A DNA stretch of 64,000 bases from UBA1127 sp034422455. GTDB taxonomy: Bacteria > Chloroflexota > Dehalococcoidia > Lucifugimonadales > UBA1127. The notes beneath the pieces were generated by a model. The model did not search any database, was not told where the DNA came from, and saw only the letters and a program-made list of their open reading frames with translations. The position numbers and the translations under genes are program-made. Positions 1 to 8,601 of the stretch are shown one piece after another. The DNA lies in the NCBI GenBank assembly GCA_034422455.1, contig DAOUJQ010000023.1, forward strand, positions 1-64,000, given 5' to 3'. Positions within the stretch are counted from its first letter, which is position 1. Each line of letters starts with the position of its first letter.

Positions 1-50
1 TACCCCTGTGCTAGAATACAAATAAGTCGTTAATCAAGGAGTTCTGGCTG

Positions 51-1799
51 GTGCGCACCTTTCGGCTGGCCCTGGCGCAGGTCAACCCAACCGTCGGCGA
101 TATCTCCGGCAACACGGAGATCGTCCTGCGCCGCATCGCCGAGGCCCGCGACGTGGGCGCCGACCTCGTCGCCTTCCCTGAGCTCATGCTCACCGGCTAC
201 CCGCCGGAGGACCTCCTGCTGAAACCCTCCTTCATCCGCGACAACCTCGCCGCGCTGGAGCAGGTCGCCGCCGCGTCCAGGGACATCGCCGTCGTCGTCG
301 GCTTCGTCGACAGCGTGGACAACCAGGTCTACAACGCCGCGGCCCTTGCCCACAACGGATCGCTCTCCGGCGTCTACCACAAGGTCTACCTCCCCAACTA
401 CGGCGTCTTTGACGAGGACCGCTACTTCAAGCCCGGCCGCGTCTGCCCGGTGTTCACGGTCAACGGTGTGGCGGTCGGCGTGAACATCTGCGAGGACATC
501 TGGTACGCCCTGGGCCCCGTGCCCCTGCAGCGTGAGGCCGGCGCGGAGGTCATCGTCAACATCAACGGCTCCCCCTATCACGCCGGCAAGTTCGCCTCGC
601 GTGAGCGGATGCTCGGCACGCGCGCCGCCGACAACGGCCTCTACATCGGCTACGTCAACACCGTCGGCGGCCAGGACGAGCTGGTCTTCGACGGCGCCAG
701 CGTCGTCATGGACGTCGACGGCACTCCCCTGGCCCGCGCCGCCCAGTTCCAGGAGGAGCTGCTCGTCGCAGACCTCGACGTCGAGCGCGTCTTCCGCCGC
801 CGGCTGCGCGCGCCCCTCGACCGCAAGGAGCCGCCCGCCCTGCTCGACGCCATCGGCCGCACCGAGCGCGTCGAGGTCTCCGGGTACCGGCACAGCGACC
901 GCGAGCCGCTCCCGGCCAGCATCGCGGAGCCGCTGGACCCCGTCGGCGAGGTCTATCAGGCCCTCGTCCTGGGCACCCGCGACTACGTCCGCAAGAACGG
1001 ATTCGGCAAAGTGCTCGTCAGCCTCTCCGGCGGCATCGACTCCAGCCTTACCTGCGTCATCGCCGTGGACGCCCTTGGCGCGGAGAACGTCGAGGGTATC
1101 GCCATGCCGTCCCGCTACTCGTCCGACGGCAGCGTGACCGACTCGGAGGCGCTGGCAACCGCCCTCGGCGTGCCCCTGCGCATCGTGCCCATCGAGACCG
1201 TCCACGGGGCCATGGAACAGGCCCTTCACCCCATCTTTGACGGCACGGAGCCCAACATCGCCGAGCAGAACGTGCAGGCGCGCATCCGCGGCAACCTGCT
1301 CATGGCCGTGTCCAACAAGTTCGGCTGGCTGGTGCTGCCCACCGGCAACAAGAGCGAGCTGGCCATGGGCTACGCCACCCTCTACGGCGACATGGCCGGC
1401 GGCTTTGGCGTCATCAAGGACGTGCCCAAGACCCTCGTCTACCAGCTCAGCGAGTGGCGCAACAAGCACGGCAACCCCGCGTCGCCAATCCCCCGGAGCG
1501 TCATCGACAAGCCCCCCAGCGCGGAGCTCAAGCCCGACCAGCGCGACGATGACGACCTGCCGCCCTACAGCCTGTTGGACCAGGTGTTGGAGCTGTACGT
1601 GGAGCAGGACCGCTCCTACGAGGAGATGGTCGACATGGGGTTCGACTCGGCCGTGGTGCAGCGGGTCATGCGCGCAGTGGACCGCAACGAGTTCAAGCGG
1701 CGTCAGGGCGCCGTCGGCATCAAGATCACCCCGCGAGCATTCGGCCGCGACCGCCGCATGCCCATCGTCAACCGGTACCTCGGCAACGGCCGGGGCTAG
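51..1799 (+). CDS. nadE: Glutamine-dependent NAD+ synthetase
   Basis: Two-domain enzyme (582 aa) that amidates deamido-NAD to NAD+ with ammonia released from glutamine, the last step of NAD synthesis. The N-terminal nitrilase-fold glutaminase shows the Glu-Lys-Cys triad at E44 (FPELMLTGYPPEDLL), K111 (YHKVYLPNYG) and C147 (NICEDIW). The C-terminal synthetase has the ATP-pyrophosphatase loop SGGIDSS at 326-332. Length is normal for the glutaminase-fused form. The start is GTG with AAGGAG 9 nt upstream; a TAGAAT box at 12-17 may be the -10 of its promoter. The gene converges on the yqeK-like gene, with two palindromic repeats between them. nadD of the same pathway lies at 31186. Confidence 0.97.
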   Translation: MRTFRLALAQVNPTVGDISGNTEIVLRRIAEARDVGADLVAFPELMLTGYPPEDLLLKPSFIRDNLAALEQVAAASRDIAVVVGFVDSVDNQVYNAAALAHNGSLSGVYHKVYLPNYGVFDEDRYFKPGRVCPVFTVNGVAVGVNICEDIWYALGPVPLQREAGAEVIVNINGSPYHAGKFASRERMLGTRAADNGLYIGYVNTVGGQDELVFDGASVVMDVDGTPLARAAQFQEELLVADLDVERVFRRRLRAPLDRKEPPALLDAIGRTERVEVSGYRHSDREPLPASIAEPLDPVGEVYQALVLGTRDYVRKNGFGKVLVSLSGGIDSSLTCVIAVDALGAENVEGIAMPSRYSSDGSVTDSEALATALGVPLRIVPIETVHGAMEQALHPIFDGTEPNIAEQNVQARIRGNLLMAVSNKFGWLVLPTGNKSELAMGYATLYGDMAGGFGVIKDVPKTLVYQLSEWRNKHGNPASPIPRSVIDKPPSAELKPDQRDDDDLPPYSLLDQVLELYVEQDRSYEEMVDMGFDSAVVQRVMRAVDRNEFKRRQGAVGIKITPRAFGRDRRMPIVNRYLGNGRG

Positions 1800-1810
1800 C
1801 CCCCACCCTC

Positions 1811-1878
1811 GTCGTTCCTGCGCAGGCAGGAACCCCGGCGAACGAGCGGCCCGTTCGCCCTGAGCCTGTCGAAGGGCT
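1811..1878. repeat. Family B plus family A palindromic repeats
   Basis: A family B hairpin (GTTCCTGC-GCAG-GCAGGAAC, 1811-1836) is followed by a family A unit (core CCCTGAGCCTGTCGAAGG). They fill the gap between two convergent genes, where hairpins could end transcription from both sides. Both families recur many times in this window. Confidence 0.85.
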
Positions 1879-1893
1879 CCTCAACGGCCCCGC

Positions 1894-2484
1894 CTAACGC
1901 CTCTCCATCGCCAGCAACAGCCCGTTCACCGTCTCCAGAGACCCCGGATGCACCGGCTCCCCCTTGTTTAGCAGCCGCACGATGTCCCCCCGCAGGAACT
2001 CCACGATCGCCCGGTCCATGTCGTCCGCCGCCAGCTCCTTCACCCACCCGATGTGCGGGTACCGCGACGCCTTCGCCAGGTCGAGCTTGTCCGCCAGGAA
2101 CACCGCCTTCGCGATCGGCCCCATCGTCGCCAAGCCCGTCGTGTGCCAGTACACCGCCTCCACCACCGCCTCGTCCGCGACGGAGAGCTGTGTCCGCAGC
2201 CGGTTCGCCCCAACCGGCCCGTGCAGCAGCAGCGGCCTCCACCGGTCGGCGTCCGTGATGCGGACGCCGACCGCCAGCGCCTCGGCCATCAGCACGTCGT
2301 CGCTGTCCGCGCGGGCGATGTCGTGCGCCGCCGCCGCCAGGTCCACCCGGTCGCGGTCGAGTTTGTGCCCCTCGGCCAGCTCCCTCGCGATGACGCGCAC
2401 GCGCTGGATGTGCCCGAAGATGTCTCGGGGCAAGGCGTCCAGCACGGCCTGCAGCTGCGGAGGAAGCGAGGCTACAGTCGCCAC
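1894..2484 (-). CDS. HD-domain phosphohydrolase, YqeK-like
   Basis: A 196-aa HD-superfamily metal-dependent hydrolase. Visible metal ligands are H25, the HD pair H54-D55 (AAAHDIARAD), H88 (LLLHGP), H114 (YWHTTG) and D132 (ADKLD). This spacing fits the YqeK family, whose members cleave diadenosine tetraphosphate symmetrically. It is the last gene of the minus-strand run lysA-holB-HIT-yqeK and starts only 4 bp after the HIT gene, so the two are probably cotranscribed. Both HIT and YqeK proteins act on dinucleoside polyphosphates, which supports a shared role. Assignment to YqeK is from motif spacing, not alignment. Confidence 0.8.
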   Translation of the reverse strand: MATVASLPPQLQAVLDALPRDIFGHIQRVRVIARELAEGHKLDRDRVDLAAAAHDIARADSDDVLMAEALAVGVRITDADRWRPLLLHGPVGANRLRTQLSVADEAVVEAVYWHTTGLATMGPIAKAVFLADKLDLAKASRYPHIGWVKELAADDMDRAIVEFLRGDIVRLLNKGEPVHPGSLETVNGLLLAMERR

Positions 2485-2488
2485 AGCG

Positions 2489-2842
2489 CTACCCCTCGTG
2501 CTCCAGCCGCCGGCCGCCGATCACGTGCAGGTGCAGGTGGTCGACCGTCTGTCCGGCGTCCGGCCCCTGGTTCACCGCCATCCGGTAGCCGCTCGCGAAC
2601 ACACCCTCCTGCTCCGCCACCTGTCGCGCGATCACCATCAGGTGTCCCAGCGTTGCTTCCATCTCCGGCGACACGTCCGTCGCGTGGATGTAGTGCCGCA
2701 CAGGGATGACCAGCAGGTGCACGGGCGCCACCGGCGCGATGTCCCGGATGACGAAGCACTGCTCGTCCTTGTAGAGGAACTCGCCGGGGATCTCCCCGGT
2801 GTATATCTTGCAGAAGACACACTCACCGGGCGATTGCGGCAT
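2489..2842 (-). CDS. HIT family nucleotide hydrolase
   Basis: A 117-aa histidine-triad protein of the HinT branch, which hydrolyses nucleoside phosphoramidates or related AMP adducts. The catalytic triad HLHLHV is at 102-106. A C8-x-x-C11 pair near the N-terminus, with H50, matches the zinc site of many bacterial members. The start has a strong AGGAGG site. A TAGAAT box preceded by TGC (2869-2874, minus strand) sits just upstream, so the gene may have its own promoter in addition to readthrough from holB. Confidence 0.93.
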   Translation of the reverse strand: MPQSPGECVFCKIYTGEIPGEFLYKDEQCFVIRDIAPVAPVHLLVIPVRHYIHATDVSPEMEATLGHLMVIARQVAEQEGVFASGYRMAVNQGPDAGQTVDHLHLHVIGGRRLEHEG

Positions 2843-2898
2843 GTGGCCCTCCTGTAGGCGATGCCCTCATTCTAGCAGTCCGGGCATCACCGGCACCC

Positions 2899-3873
2899 TT
2901 AGCGCCCGGCCGACACCCGCGGCAGCGCCAGCATCAGCGCCTCCAGCGCCAGCCGGGGGTTCACGTTCCGGTCGAGCAGGTCCTGCGTTCGCAGCACCTC
3001 TCGCGCCGCCGCCAGAAGCTCGCCGGTGTTTGGCCCGTCGCCATCGGAGGCGTCCTCATCTGTTCCGGCCCGCGCCGACAGCCGCTCCAGCCACCACTCC
3101 GCCCACAGGTCAAGCGTCTCTCGCACCGCCGTCCGTTGCTGCGGCAGCAGGTTCGCCAGCTCCGCCGCATAGGCGAACCGCTCCTCGATGCCTCCCTCCG
3201 CCGCCGCGGTGAGCCGCTCCAGTCGCCGGTCGCGCGTCTCCAGCACTGCCGGGTCCTCCCACGCGCGCACCGCCCATCCCAACCTCCCGTCGCTCAACGC
3301 GGCCAGCTCCTGCGCCTGTGGCTCCGGGACTTCCCACCGGCCCACCAGGGCGTCTGCGACCGCATCAACCGACAGGGGCCGCAGGTCGATGCGCTGGCAC
3401 CGCGACCGGATGGTCGCGAGCACGCCGTCGGGACTCGACGTCAGCAGCACGAGCAGCAGCCGTTCGGGCGGCTCCTCCAGCAGCTTCAGCAGCGCATTGG
3501 CGGCCTCGTCCGAAAGGTGCTCTGCCCCGTCTATGACAATGGACCGGTATCGCCCCTCGAACGGGTTCAGGTTGGCTTGGTGCGCCGCGTCCCGCACCGC
3601 ATCGATGCCAATGGTCTTCCGCCCTTCATCCTCAGCGACGCCCAACAGCAGTATATCGGCGTGGCGGCCGTCCCTCGTGTGCCGGCACTGCGAGCACTCG
3701 CCGCACGGGGGCTCCGCGCCTTCACAGTTGACGGCGGCAACGAGGTCCATCGCCAGCGTCGCCTTGCCGACTTGGCCGGGCCCCGTGAAGAGGTAGGCAT
3801 GGGCCAGCCGCCCCTGGCTCAGCGAGCGGTCCAGCAGGCGGACAGCCCCGGGGTGTCCCGCAACACGCCACAT
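2899..3873 (-). CDS. holB: DNA polymerase III subunit delta prime
   Basis: A 324-aa AAA+ clamp-loader subunit. It has a Walker-A-like loop GPGQVGKA (31-38), a four-cysteine zinc module (C50, C57, C60, C63), the LLKLLEEPP helix typical of delta-prime/gamma near 128-136, and the SRC arginine-finger motif at 157-159. The short C-terminal region is the collar domain. The start ATG lies 5 bp after the lysA stop, so the two genes are cotranscribed. The GK-containing loop is better kept than in E. coli HolB, so a link to DnaX-type proteins cannot be ruled out, but the length fits HolB. Confidence 0.88.
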   Translation of the reverse strand: MWRVAGHPGAVRLLDRSLSQGRLAHAYLFTGPGQVGKATLAMDLVAAVNCEGAEPPCGECSQCRHTRDGRHADILLLGVAEDEGRKTIGIDAVRDAAHQANLNPFEGRYRSIVIDGAEHLSDEAANALLKLLEEPPERLLLVLLTSSPDGVLATIRSRCQRIDLRPLSVDAVADALVGRWEVPEPQAQELAALSDGRLGWAVRAWEDPAVLETRDRRLERLTAAAEGGIEERFAYAAELANLLPQQRTAVRETLDLWAEWWLERLSARAGTDEDASDGDGPNTGELLAAAREVLRTQDLLDRNVNPRLALEALMLALPRVSAGR

Positions 3874-3878
3874 CGCGG

Positions 3879-5195
3879 CTACCAGATGTCCGTCGTCATG
3901 AGGTCTTCCGGCGTCTCCCGGCGGCGGATGAGCCGCGCCGCGCCGTCTTTCACCATCACGATGGGCGGTCGCGGGTTGGAGTTGTAGTTGCTGGCCATCG
4001 ACGGGCTGTACGCCCCCGCCGCCGGCATCGCGATCAGGTCCCCGGGCGACAGCGCCGGTAGTGCGCACTGCTCCACCAGGATGTCGCCTGACTCGCAGAA
4101 CTTCCCGGCGATGGTGTAGTCGACGTTGGCGGCGTCGTTCATCCGGGCGGCGGTCACAGCCTCGTAGCGCGCCTCGTACAGCGCGGGCCGGATATTGTCC
4201 CCCATGCCGCCGTCCACCGCCGCATAGGTCCGCACGCCGGGGATCTCCTTGATGCTGCCGACGGTGTAGAGCGCGACGCCCGCAGGCCCGACGACGGACC
4301 GTCCCGGCTCCACTGTCATCGACGGCAGTGGCAGGTTGTGGCGTTCGCATCCCTCGTGCAACGCCGCTACGATCGCCTCCGCGTAGTCCGACGGCGTCGG
4401 CGCGCGCTGGTCCCGCAGGTACGGGATGGCGAACCCGCCTCCCGGGCTCAGCTCCCGCAGCTCCAGCCCCTCCTCGCGGTACCGCGCCGCGAACTCCAGC
4501 ACCACCCCCATCGCGTCCACGTACGGCTCCACCTCGAAGATGGGCGAGCCCAGGTGGAAGTGCAGCCCCATGAGCTGCAGGTGCTCGCAGTCCAGCGTCC
4601 GCCGCAGCGCCTCCGCCGCCTGCCCGTTGCTGATGTTCAGCCCGAACTTGCTGTCGACGATGCCCGTCGTCGTCTTCGCGTGCGTGTGCGGGTCGATGCC
4701 CGGCGTGACTCGCAGCAGCACGGGCTGCGTGACGCCGCGCTCCGCCGCCAGCCGCTCCAGCAGGTCGATCTCGTGCAGGTTGTCCACCACGATGCGGCCG
4801 ACCCCGTAGTCGATCGCGTCCAGCAGCTCCTCCGCGCCCTTGTTGTTGCCGTGCAGGTAGATGCCTTCCGGCGCCACGCCCGCGGCCTTCGCGACGGCCA
4901 GCTCGCCGCCGGACACCACGTCCAGCCCCAGCCCCTCCTCCGCCATGAGCCGAGCCAGCGCCGGCCCGATGTATGCCTTCGATGCGTACACCACCCTCGT
5001 GTCCCCGTGCAGCGACGTGAACGCCTTGGTGAACGCGCGGCAGCGGTTGCGGAGCGTGTCCTCGCACAGCACGTACAGCGGCGTCCCGTACTCGGCGACC
5101 AGGTCCGCAACGTCGCACCCGCCGATGCTCAGCCGTCCGAGCGCGTTGACCGTGGCGGTGTCCGGAAAGACATGGGCAAGCTGGGAAAAGTCCAT
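3879..5195 (-). CDS. lysA: Diaminopimelate decarboxylase
   Basis: A 438-aa PLP enzyme that decarboxylates meso-diaminopimelate to lysine. The fold-type III signatures are complete: the PLP lysine K73 (YASKAYIGPAL), HFHLGS at 212-217, EPGRS at 296-300 and the catalytic CESGD at 367-371. The start MDFSQLAHVF gives the family's usual length; a longer reading frame upstream has no family similarity. It leads the run lysA-holB-HIT-yqeK. Confidence 0.97.
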   Translation of the reverse strand: MDFSQLAHVFPDTATVNALGRLSIGGCDVADLVAEYGTPLYVLCEDTLRNRCRAFTKAFTSLHGDTRVVYASKAYIGPALARLMAEEGLGLDVVSGGELAVAKAAGVAPEGIYLHGNNKGAEELLDAIDYGVGRIVVDNLHEIDLLERLAAERGVTQPVLLRVTPGIDPHTHAKTTTGIVDSKFGLNISNGQAAEALRRTLDCEHLQLMGLHFHLGSPIFEVEPYVDAMGVVLEFAARYREEGLELRELSPGGGFAIPYLRDQRAPTPSDYAEAIVAALHEGCERHNLPLPSMTVEPGRSVVGPAGVALYTVGSIKEIPGVRTYAAVDGGMGDNIRPALYEARYEAVTAARMNDAANVDYTIAGKFCESGDILVEQCALPALSPGDLIAMPAAGAYSPSMASNYNSNPRPPIVMVKDGAARLIRRRETPEDLMTTDIW

Positions 5196-5250
5196 GACGT
5201 GTCCTTTACTCTGGGCGTGGAATGGCTCGCGGTCGCGCCGCCTCTCCATT

Positions 5251-5637
5251 CTAACGCCCGTCCAACGCAGCGCGAATCTCCGCGCCCCTCGCGTATGCCG
5301 GGACTTCGTACGGGTGGTCTCGCGCGCTGCGCAGGTGCCGCAGCCGGTAGGAACACAGGTAACGCAGAAGGAAGTGCCACCACCCCATCGAAGCCTGGTG
5401 CTCAACGTGGAACAGCTCGTGGCCTATCAGCGCCGTCCACCCAAGCGAGCCCTCGGGCGGCGCCCGCCGCGTCGTGTGCACCGTCCCGTTGATCGTGACC
5501 GCGTGGTTCCCGTTCAGCCCGAACAGCCACCCGAAGAACGATCCGCGCAGCACGCGCACGCCTTCGAGCAGCTCGTCCGGGTACCACGGGCGCAGCGCGG
5601 CCTTGTCCTCCGCGGAAATTGCCACTCGGTGCGCCAT
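5251..5637 (-). CDS. Putative HExxH metalloprotease-like protein
   Basis: A 128-aa protein with a zinc-binding motif HELFHVEH (H73-E74-x-x-H77-x-x-H80) just before a hydrophobic Trp/Tyr/Leu-rich helix. The arrangement resembles small DUF4157-type metallopeptidase-like domains, which are usually fused to larger proteins, but here it stands alone. No signal peptide is seen. It lies upstream of lysA on the same strand, 55 bp away, and downstream of the aldo-keto reductase. Substrate is unknown; the fold assignment rests only on this motif. Confidence 0.6.
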   Translation of the reverse strand: MAHRVAISAEDKAALRPWYPDELLEGVRVLRGSFFGWLFGLNGNHAVTINGTVHTTRRAPPEGSLGWTALIGHELFHVEHQASMGWWHFLLRYLCSYRLRHLRSARDHPYEVPAYARGAEIRAALDGR

Positions 5638-5647
5638 GTGGCCCTCG

Positions 5648-5672
5648 CGTTCGTCCTGAGCCTGTCGAAGGA
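5648..5672. repeat. Family A repeat
   Basis: A single copy of the family A sequence (TCCTGAGCCTGTCGAAGG) between the aldo-keto reductase stop and the metalloprotease-like gene. Confidence 0.8.
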
Positions 5673-5681
5673 CCAGCGCGC

Positions 5682-6635
5682 CTACAGCATCTCCCGGATC
5701 TCGGCCATCTCGTCGGCGCTCAGCTGCCACTCGGCTGCCTTGGCGTTGGCCGTCACCTGCTCCGGCTTCGTCGCCCCCGCGATGACGCTCGGCACCACCG
5801 GGCTGCCCAGCAGCCACGCGAAGGCCAGCTCCGCGACGGAGTGCCCGCGCTCGCCCGAAAAGCTCTGCAGCTTGCCCAGCAGGCTCCAGTTGGCCTCCGT
5901 CAGGTACCGGTTGCCCATGTTCGGCGTCGTGGCGAACCGGGTGCCCTCCGGGGCTGCCTCGCCCTGCGCGTACTTGCCGGTGAGGAAGCCGCTGGCCAGC
6001 GGGAAGAACGGGATGACGCTGACGCCGTACCGTTCGGCCACTGGCGCCACCTCCCGCTCCACGTCGCGGGCCACTAGGCTGTACTCGTTCTGTATGCAGC
6101 AGTACTCGTACAGGTTGTGGGCGCGGGCCGCCCAGATGCCCTCGACCAGCTGCCACGCCGTGTAGTTGGAGCAGCCGATGTAGCGCACCTTGCCGCTGTG
6201 CACCAGGTCATCCAGCGCCCGCACCGTCTCCTCGATTGGCGTGTCGTTGTCCCACCGGTGCATGTAGTACAGGTCGATGTAGTCCGTGTCCAACCGCTTC
6301 AGGCTCAGCTCCACCTGCTCCATGATGTGGTGGCGCGTCGCCCCCCGCTGGTTCGGGCCCGTGATCGGCGTCCCCGGCGGGCCAAGCCCCGCGCCGGCTT
6401 TGGTCGCGATGATCATGTCGTGCCGGTGCTCCTTGCCCAGCACTTGGCCGATGAACTCCTCCGACTTGCCGCTGCCGTACGTGTTCGCGCAGTCCAGGAA
6501 GTTGATGCCCTCTTCCATGGTCTGGTGCAGCACGGCCTTTGTCGCGTCGAAGTCCATCCTGCCGCCAAAGTTATTGGTGCCTAATCCGATGGTCGAGATC
6601 TCAAGGCCGGTCCGGCCCAGCCGACGGTACTCCAT
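5682..6635 (-). CDS. Aldo/keto reductase
   Basis: A 317-aa NADPH-dependent TIM-barrel oxidoreductase. The catalytic tetrad is complete: D48 (FLDCANTYG), Y53, K79 (IATKAG) and H126 (YMHRWDN). The N-terminal MEYRRLGRTGLEIS and a final helix with QVTANAKAAEW are typical of the YajO/YghZ-like group (AKR11-13), where substrates are broad carbonyls. No partner gene points to a substrate. Family assignment is firm, function generic. Confidence 0.92.
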   Translation of the reverse strand: MEYRRLGRTGLEISTIGLGTNNFGGRMDFDATKAVLHQTMEEGINFLDCANTYGSGKSEEFIGQVLGKEHRHDMIIATKAGAGLGPPGTPITGPNQRGATRHHIMEQVELSLKRLDTDYIDLYYMHRWDNDTPIEETVRALDDLVHSGKVRYIGCSNYTAWQLVEGIWAARAHNLYEYCCIQNEYSLVARDVEREVAPVAERYGVSVIPFFPLASGFLTGKYAQGEAAPEGTRFATTPNMGNRYLTEANWSLLGKLQSFSGERGHSVAELAFAWLLGSPVVPSVIAGATKPEQVTANAKAAEWQLSADEMAEIREML

Positions 6636-6674
6636 GCAGTCCTCCAGAAGATTGAATTCACGCGTACGACAACT

Positions 6675-6720
6675 CCATCCGTTCGCCCTGAGCCTGTCGA
6701 AGGGTTCAATGAACGGATGG
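6675..6720. repeat. Family A repeat in a 10-bp-stem hairpin
   Basis: The arms CCATCCGTTC and GAACGGATGG pair perfectly around a family A core. It lies 3' of the extradiol dioxygenase promoter-distal side, between two minus-strand genes, where it could act as a terminator. Confidence 0.85.
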
Positions 6721-6771
6721 AGCCGTCAGTCACGCACGGGACTCTTCCATTCAGCCAGCGTCAGACGGCCG

Positions 6772-7770
6772 CTACACCCACTCGCCGAAGCCCATGGCGC
6801 AGCCGTTGCCCGCCTCCGTCCGGTAGCACGGCACGTAGTCGACCAGGTCCATGGTCGAGCCGGTCACAGACATCACGCCCGCCAGCGCGATCCAGTTCTT
6901 GATCTCGGACGTGCCCGCCCGGAAGCGCTCGTCCGGGTAGTCCAGCAGCTTCTCCGTGTCGCCCGTCTTCAGCCCCTCGATGATCCGGTAGTCTATGTCT
7001 TCCTCGATCACCGTGTGGCTCAGTCCGCCCGATGCGAAGACCGCCACGCGCTTCGGGGTTTCCCACTCCTGTAACGCCCGGCCGATGGCCTGCCCGAACT
7101 TGTAGCACCGCGACGCCGACGGGGCGTTTGGTGGGTAGTAGGTGTTGACCATGATCGGCACGTTGGGGATGGCCTTGTTGTCCATCAGCCGCCGGTAGAA
7201 GTAGTAGAAGGCGTGGCCGATGTTACCCTCGCTGCGAGAGACTGGCAGCTTGTTGGAGCGCGCGATGTCGAACTCCGCCGCGACCAGGCTCGTGATCAGG
7301 TGCATGCCCAACTCGGCGTCCGTGGGCTGCTCGATGAGCTCCGCCGGATGGTTGCCAACGGCCGGGTCCGTGTACGCCTGCGGGCCCCGCCCGCCGTGCC
7401 GCGCCACGTCGGCCACGCTCTCGCCGTGGTAGATGGCGAAGGTGGGCATATGGTCGTCCTGGAACAGCTCGTGCTGGTCGTCGCCGAGGATGACGCACAC
7501 GTCGGGAGCCACGCGCCGGTACGTCTCCCCCAGGTGGGCGATGGCTTGCTGGCACGCGTCGAACCGGGCCGCGAAGGTCTCCTCGGACAGCTCCTTCTCG
7601 AAGTGGTCGCCGGCCCGGAGCTCCGCCAGCTCGCCGTACGTGTAGGTCTTGCCGTTGAACCAGTGCTCGTTCTGGGTACGGGAGCGGTCGCCGTACTCGC
7701 GCCACCGGGTCGGCAGCATCTCCAGCTGCGGCGCGTGCGACGACGCCATCCCAAGGACTATCTCTGCCAT
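6772..7770 (-). CDS. Extradiol aromatic ring-opening dioxygenase (LigB type)
   Basis: A 332-aa class III extradiol dioxygenase-like protein, a family that opens catechol rings with Fe(II). The N-terminal metal ligand H12 is in the motif ASSHAP, and a second region VILGDDQHELF (about 90-101) fits the active-site loop. GGLSHTV near residue 250 is another family signature. The start chosen has GGAGAGAGGAG upstream; an in-frame ATG 48 nt earlier is less likely. It may serve the same aromatic-degrading lifestyle as the Rieske and HpaB genes elsewhere, but no ring-cleavage operon surrounds it. Confidence 0.85.
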   Translation of the reverse strand: MAEIVLGMASSHAPQLEMLPTRWREYGDRSRTQNEHWFNGKTYTYGELAELRAGDHFEKELSEETFAARFDACQQAIAHLGETYRRVAPDVCVILGDDQHELFQDDHMPTFAIYHGESVADVARHGGRGPQAYTDPAVGNHPAELIEQPTDAELGMHLITSLVAAEFDIARSNKLPVSRSEGNIGHAFYYFYRRLMDNKAIPNVPIMVNTYYPPNAPSASRCYKFGQAIGRALQEWETPKRVAVFASGGLSHTVIEEDIDYRIIEGLKTGDTEKLLDYPDERFRAGTSEIKNWIALAGVMSVTGSTMDLVDYVPCYRTEAGNGCAMGFGEWV

Positions 7771-7851
7771 AGCAAGACTCCTCTCTCCCCCCATTGCTTG
7801 CAGGAGATTATAGCCCAACAGAGGCAGGGCGGCGAGACAAAAGAAGTCTAC

Positions 7852-8253
7852 CTAGGCTTGTCGAACGTGTTGGACCACGACATCCAAGCCGGACGCGCGC
7901 GATAGTCGTCCGTCGGCCGTAATCAGCGGATAACCATACAACCGAGCGGCTGCAACGTACATGGAGTCATACGCGCTAAGGTTGTGGCGATATTGCCAGG
8001 CGATGGCAATCAATGGTCGATGTGAAATGCGTTCGACGGGCATCATAGCCAGATTGGTGATCGCCGCGAGCGCTCGGTTCTCGGAGAGACGCCCCTGCAA
8101 TACGGCGCGTCGCAGAGCGGACAAGACTTCTGCGTCCATCAACTCAGGAGCAACAAGCTCAGCACCCAAGAGGGTGTCGCCTAAGCCCAGTCCCACCTTT
8201 GTGCGAAGCAGATACTCAACTACTGCAGAAGCGTCAACGACATACTGACTCAT
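7852..8253 (-). CDS. vapC: VapC-type PIN-domain ribonuclease toxin
   Basis: A 133-aa PIN domain. The acidic metal-binding residues are all present: D7 (VVDASA), E42 (MDAE), D96 (SAYDSMYV) and D114 (LITADGRL). In type II systems VapC cleaves tRNA or rRNA until bound by its antitoxin. Its start overlaps the antitoxin stop by 4 bp (ATGA), so the pair is translationally coupled. Confidence 0.93.
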   Translation of the reverse strand: MSQYVVDASAVVEYLLRTKVGLGLGDTLLGAELVAPELMDAEVLSALRRAVLQGRLSENRALAAITNLAMMPVERISHRPLIAIAWQYRHNLSAYDSMYVAAARLYGYPLITADGRLSRASGLDVVVQHVRQA

Positions 8254-8483
8254 CCCAGTTCCTGATCGCGAGCTGCACGCTCCTCCGCAATCAACGTGGC
8301 GGCGTCAATGCCTAGATCAGTTGTTGGCATTTGCTCCCAACGCCTCCGCCACTCCCAGGCTGCCAGCTCCCGCTCAATGGCCGCGAGCACCGCCGCGCTC
8401 AACGTGCAATTGCGCCCACGCGCAAGGGCGCGCAGGCGTTCAAGCGTGTCATTCGGCACATTCCGAACCTGAAGGTTAGCCAT
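8250..8483 (-). CDS. vapB: Ribbon-helix-helix antitoxin of the VapBC pair
   Basis: A 77-aa protein. The N-terminus MANLQVRNVPNDTLERLRAL fits the FitA/VapB ribbon-helix-helix DNA-binding fold, and the acidic-basic C-terminal tail would wrap the toxin. A -10-like TATACT (8490-8495, minus strand) places the expected transcription start at the ATG itself, so the message is probably leaderless. The palindrome GCTTTGCATGAAAGC at 8502-8516 is a likely operator for autoregulation. Confidence 0.88.
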   Translation of the reverse strand: MANLQVRNVPNDTLERLRALARGRNCTLSAAVLAAIERELAAWEWRRRWEQMPTTDLGIDAATLIAEERAARDQELG

Positions 8484-8489
8484 GGCATG

Positions 8490-8516
8490 AGTATAACATG
8501 CGCTTTGCATGAAAGC
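8490..8516 (-). promoter_or_regulatory. vapBC promoter and likely operator
   Basis: TATACT (8495 down to 8490) ends 6 nt before the vapB ATG. The interrupted palindrome GCTTTGCATGAAAGC lies in the spacer/-35 zone, where a ribbon-helix-helix antitoxin would block RNA polymerase. No good -35 hexamer is seen. Confidence 0.5.
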
Positions 8517-8601
8517 TGCATGCACAAGATTTCCCATTCTCCGCGGCACGCGCCCGCACTCGTGGAGTATCATAATCCCCACACCCCCGCAGGAGGACGC
8601 C

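Noticed and set aside
30..1469. Minus-strand reading frame of 479 codons opposite nadE
   Set aside because: Val/Asp/Gly/Ala-rich shadow of a highly conserved nadE, without family features.
2899..5118. One long protein covering holB and the region opposite lysA
   Set aside because: Only the last 324 residues match a family (delta prime); the rest is the lysA gene read in the wrong frame and has the Arg/Gly/Ala-rich look of a shadow frame.
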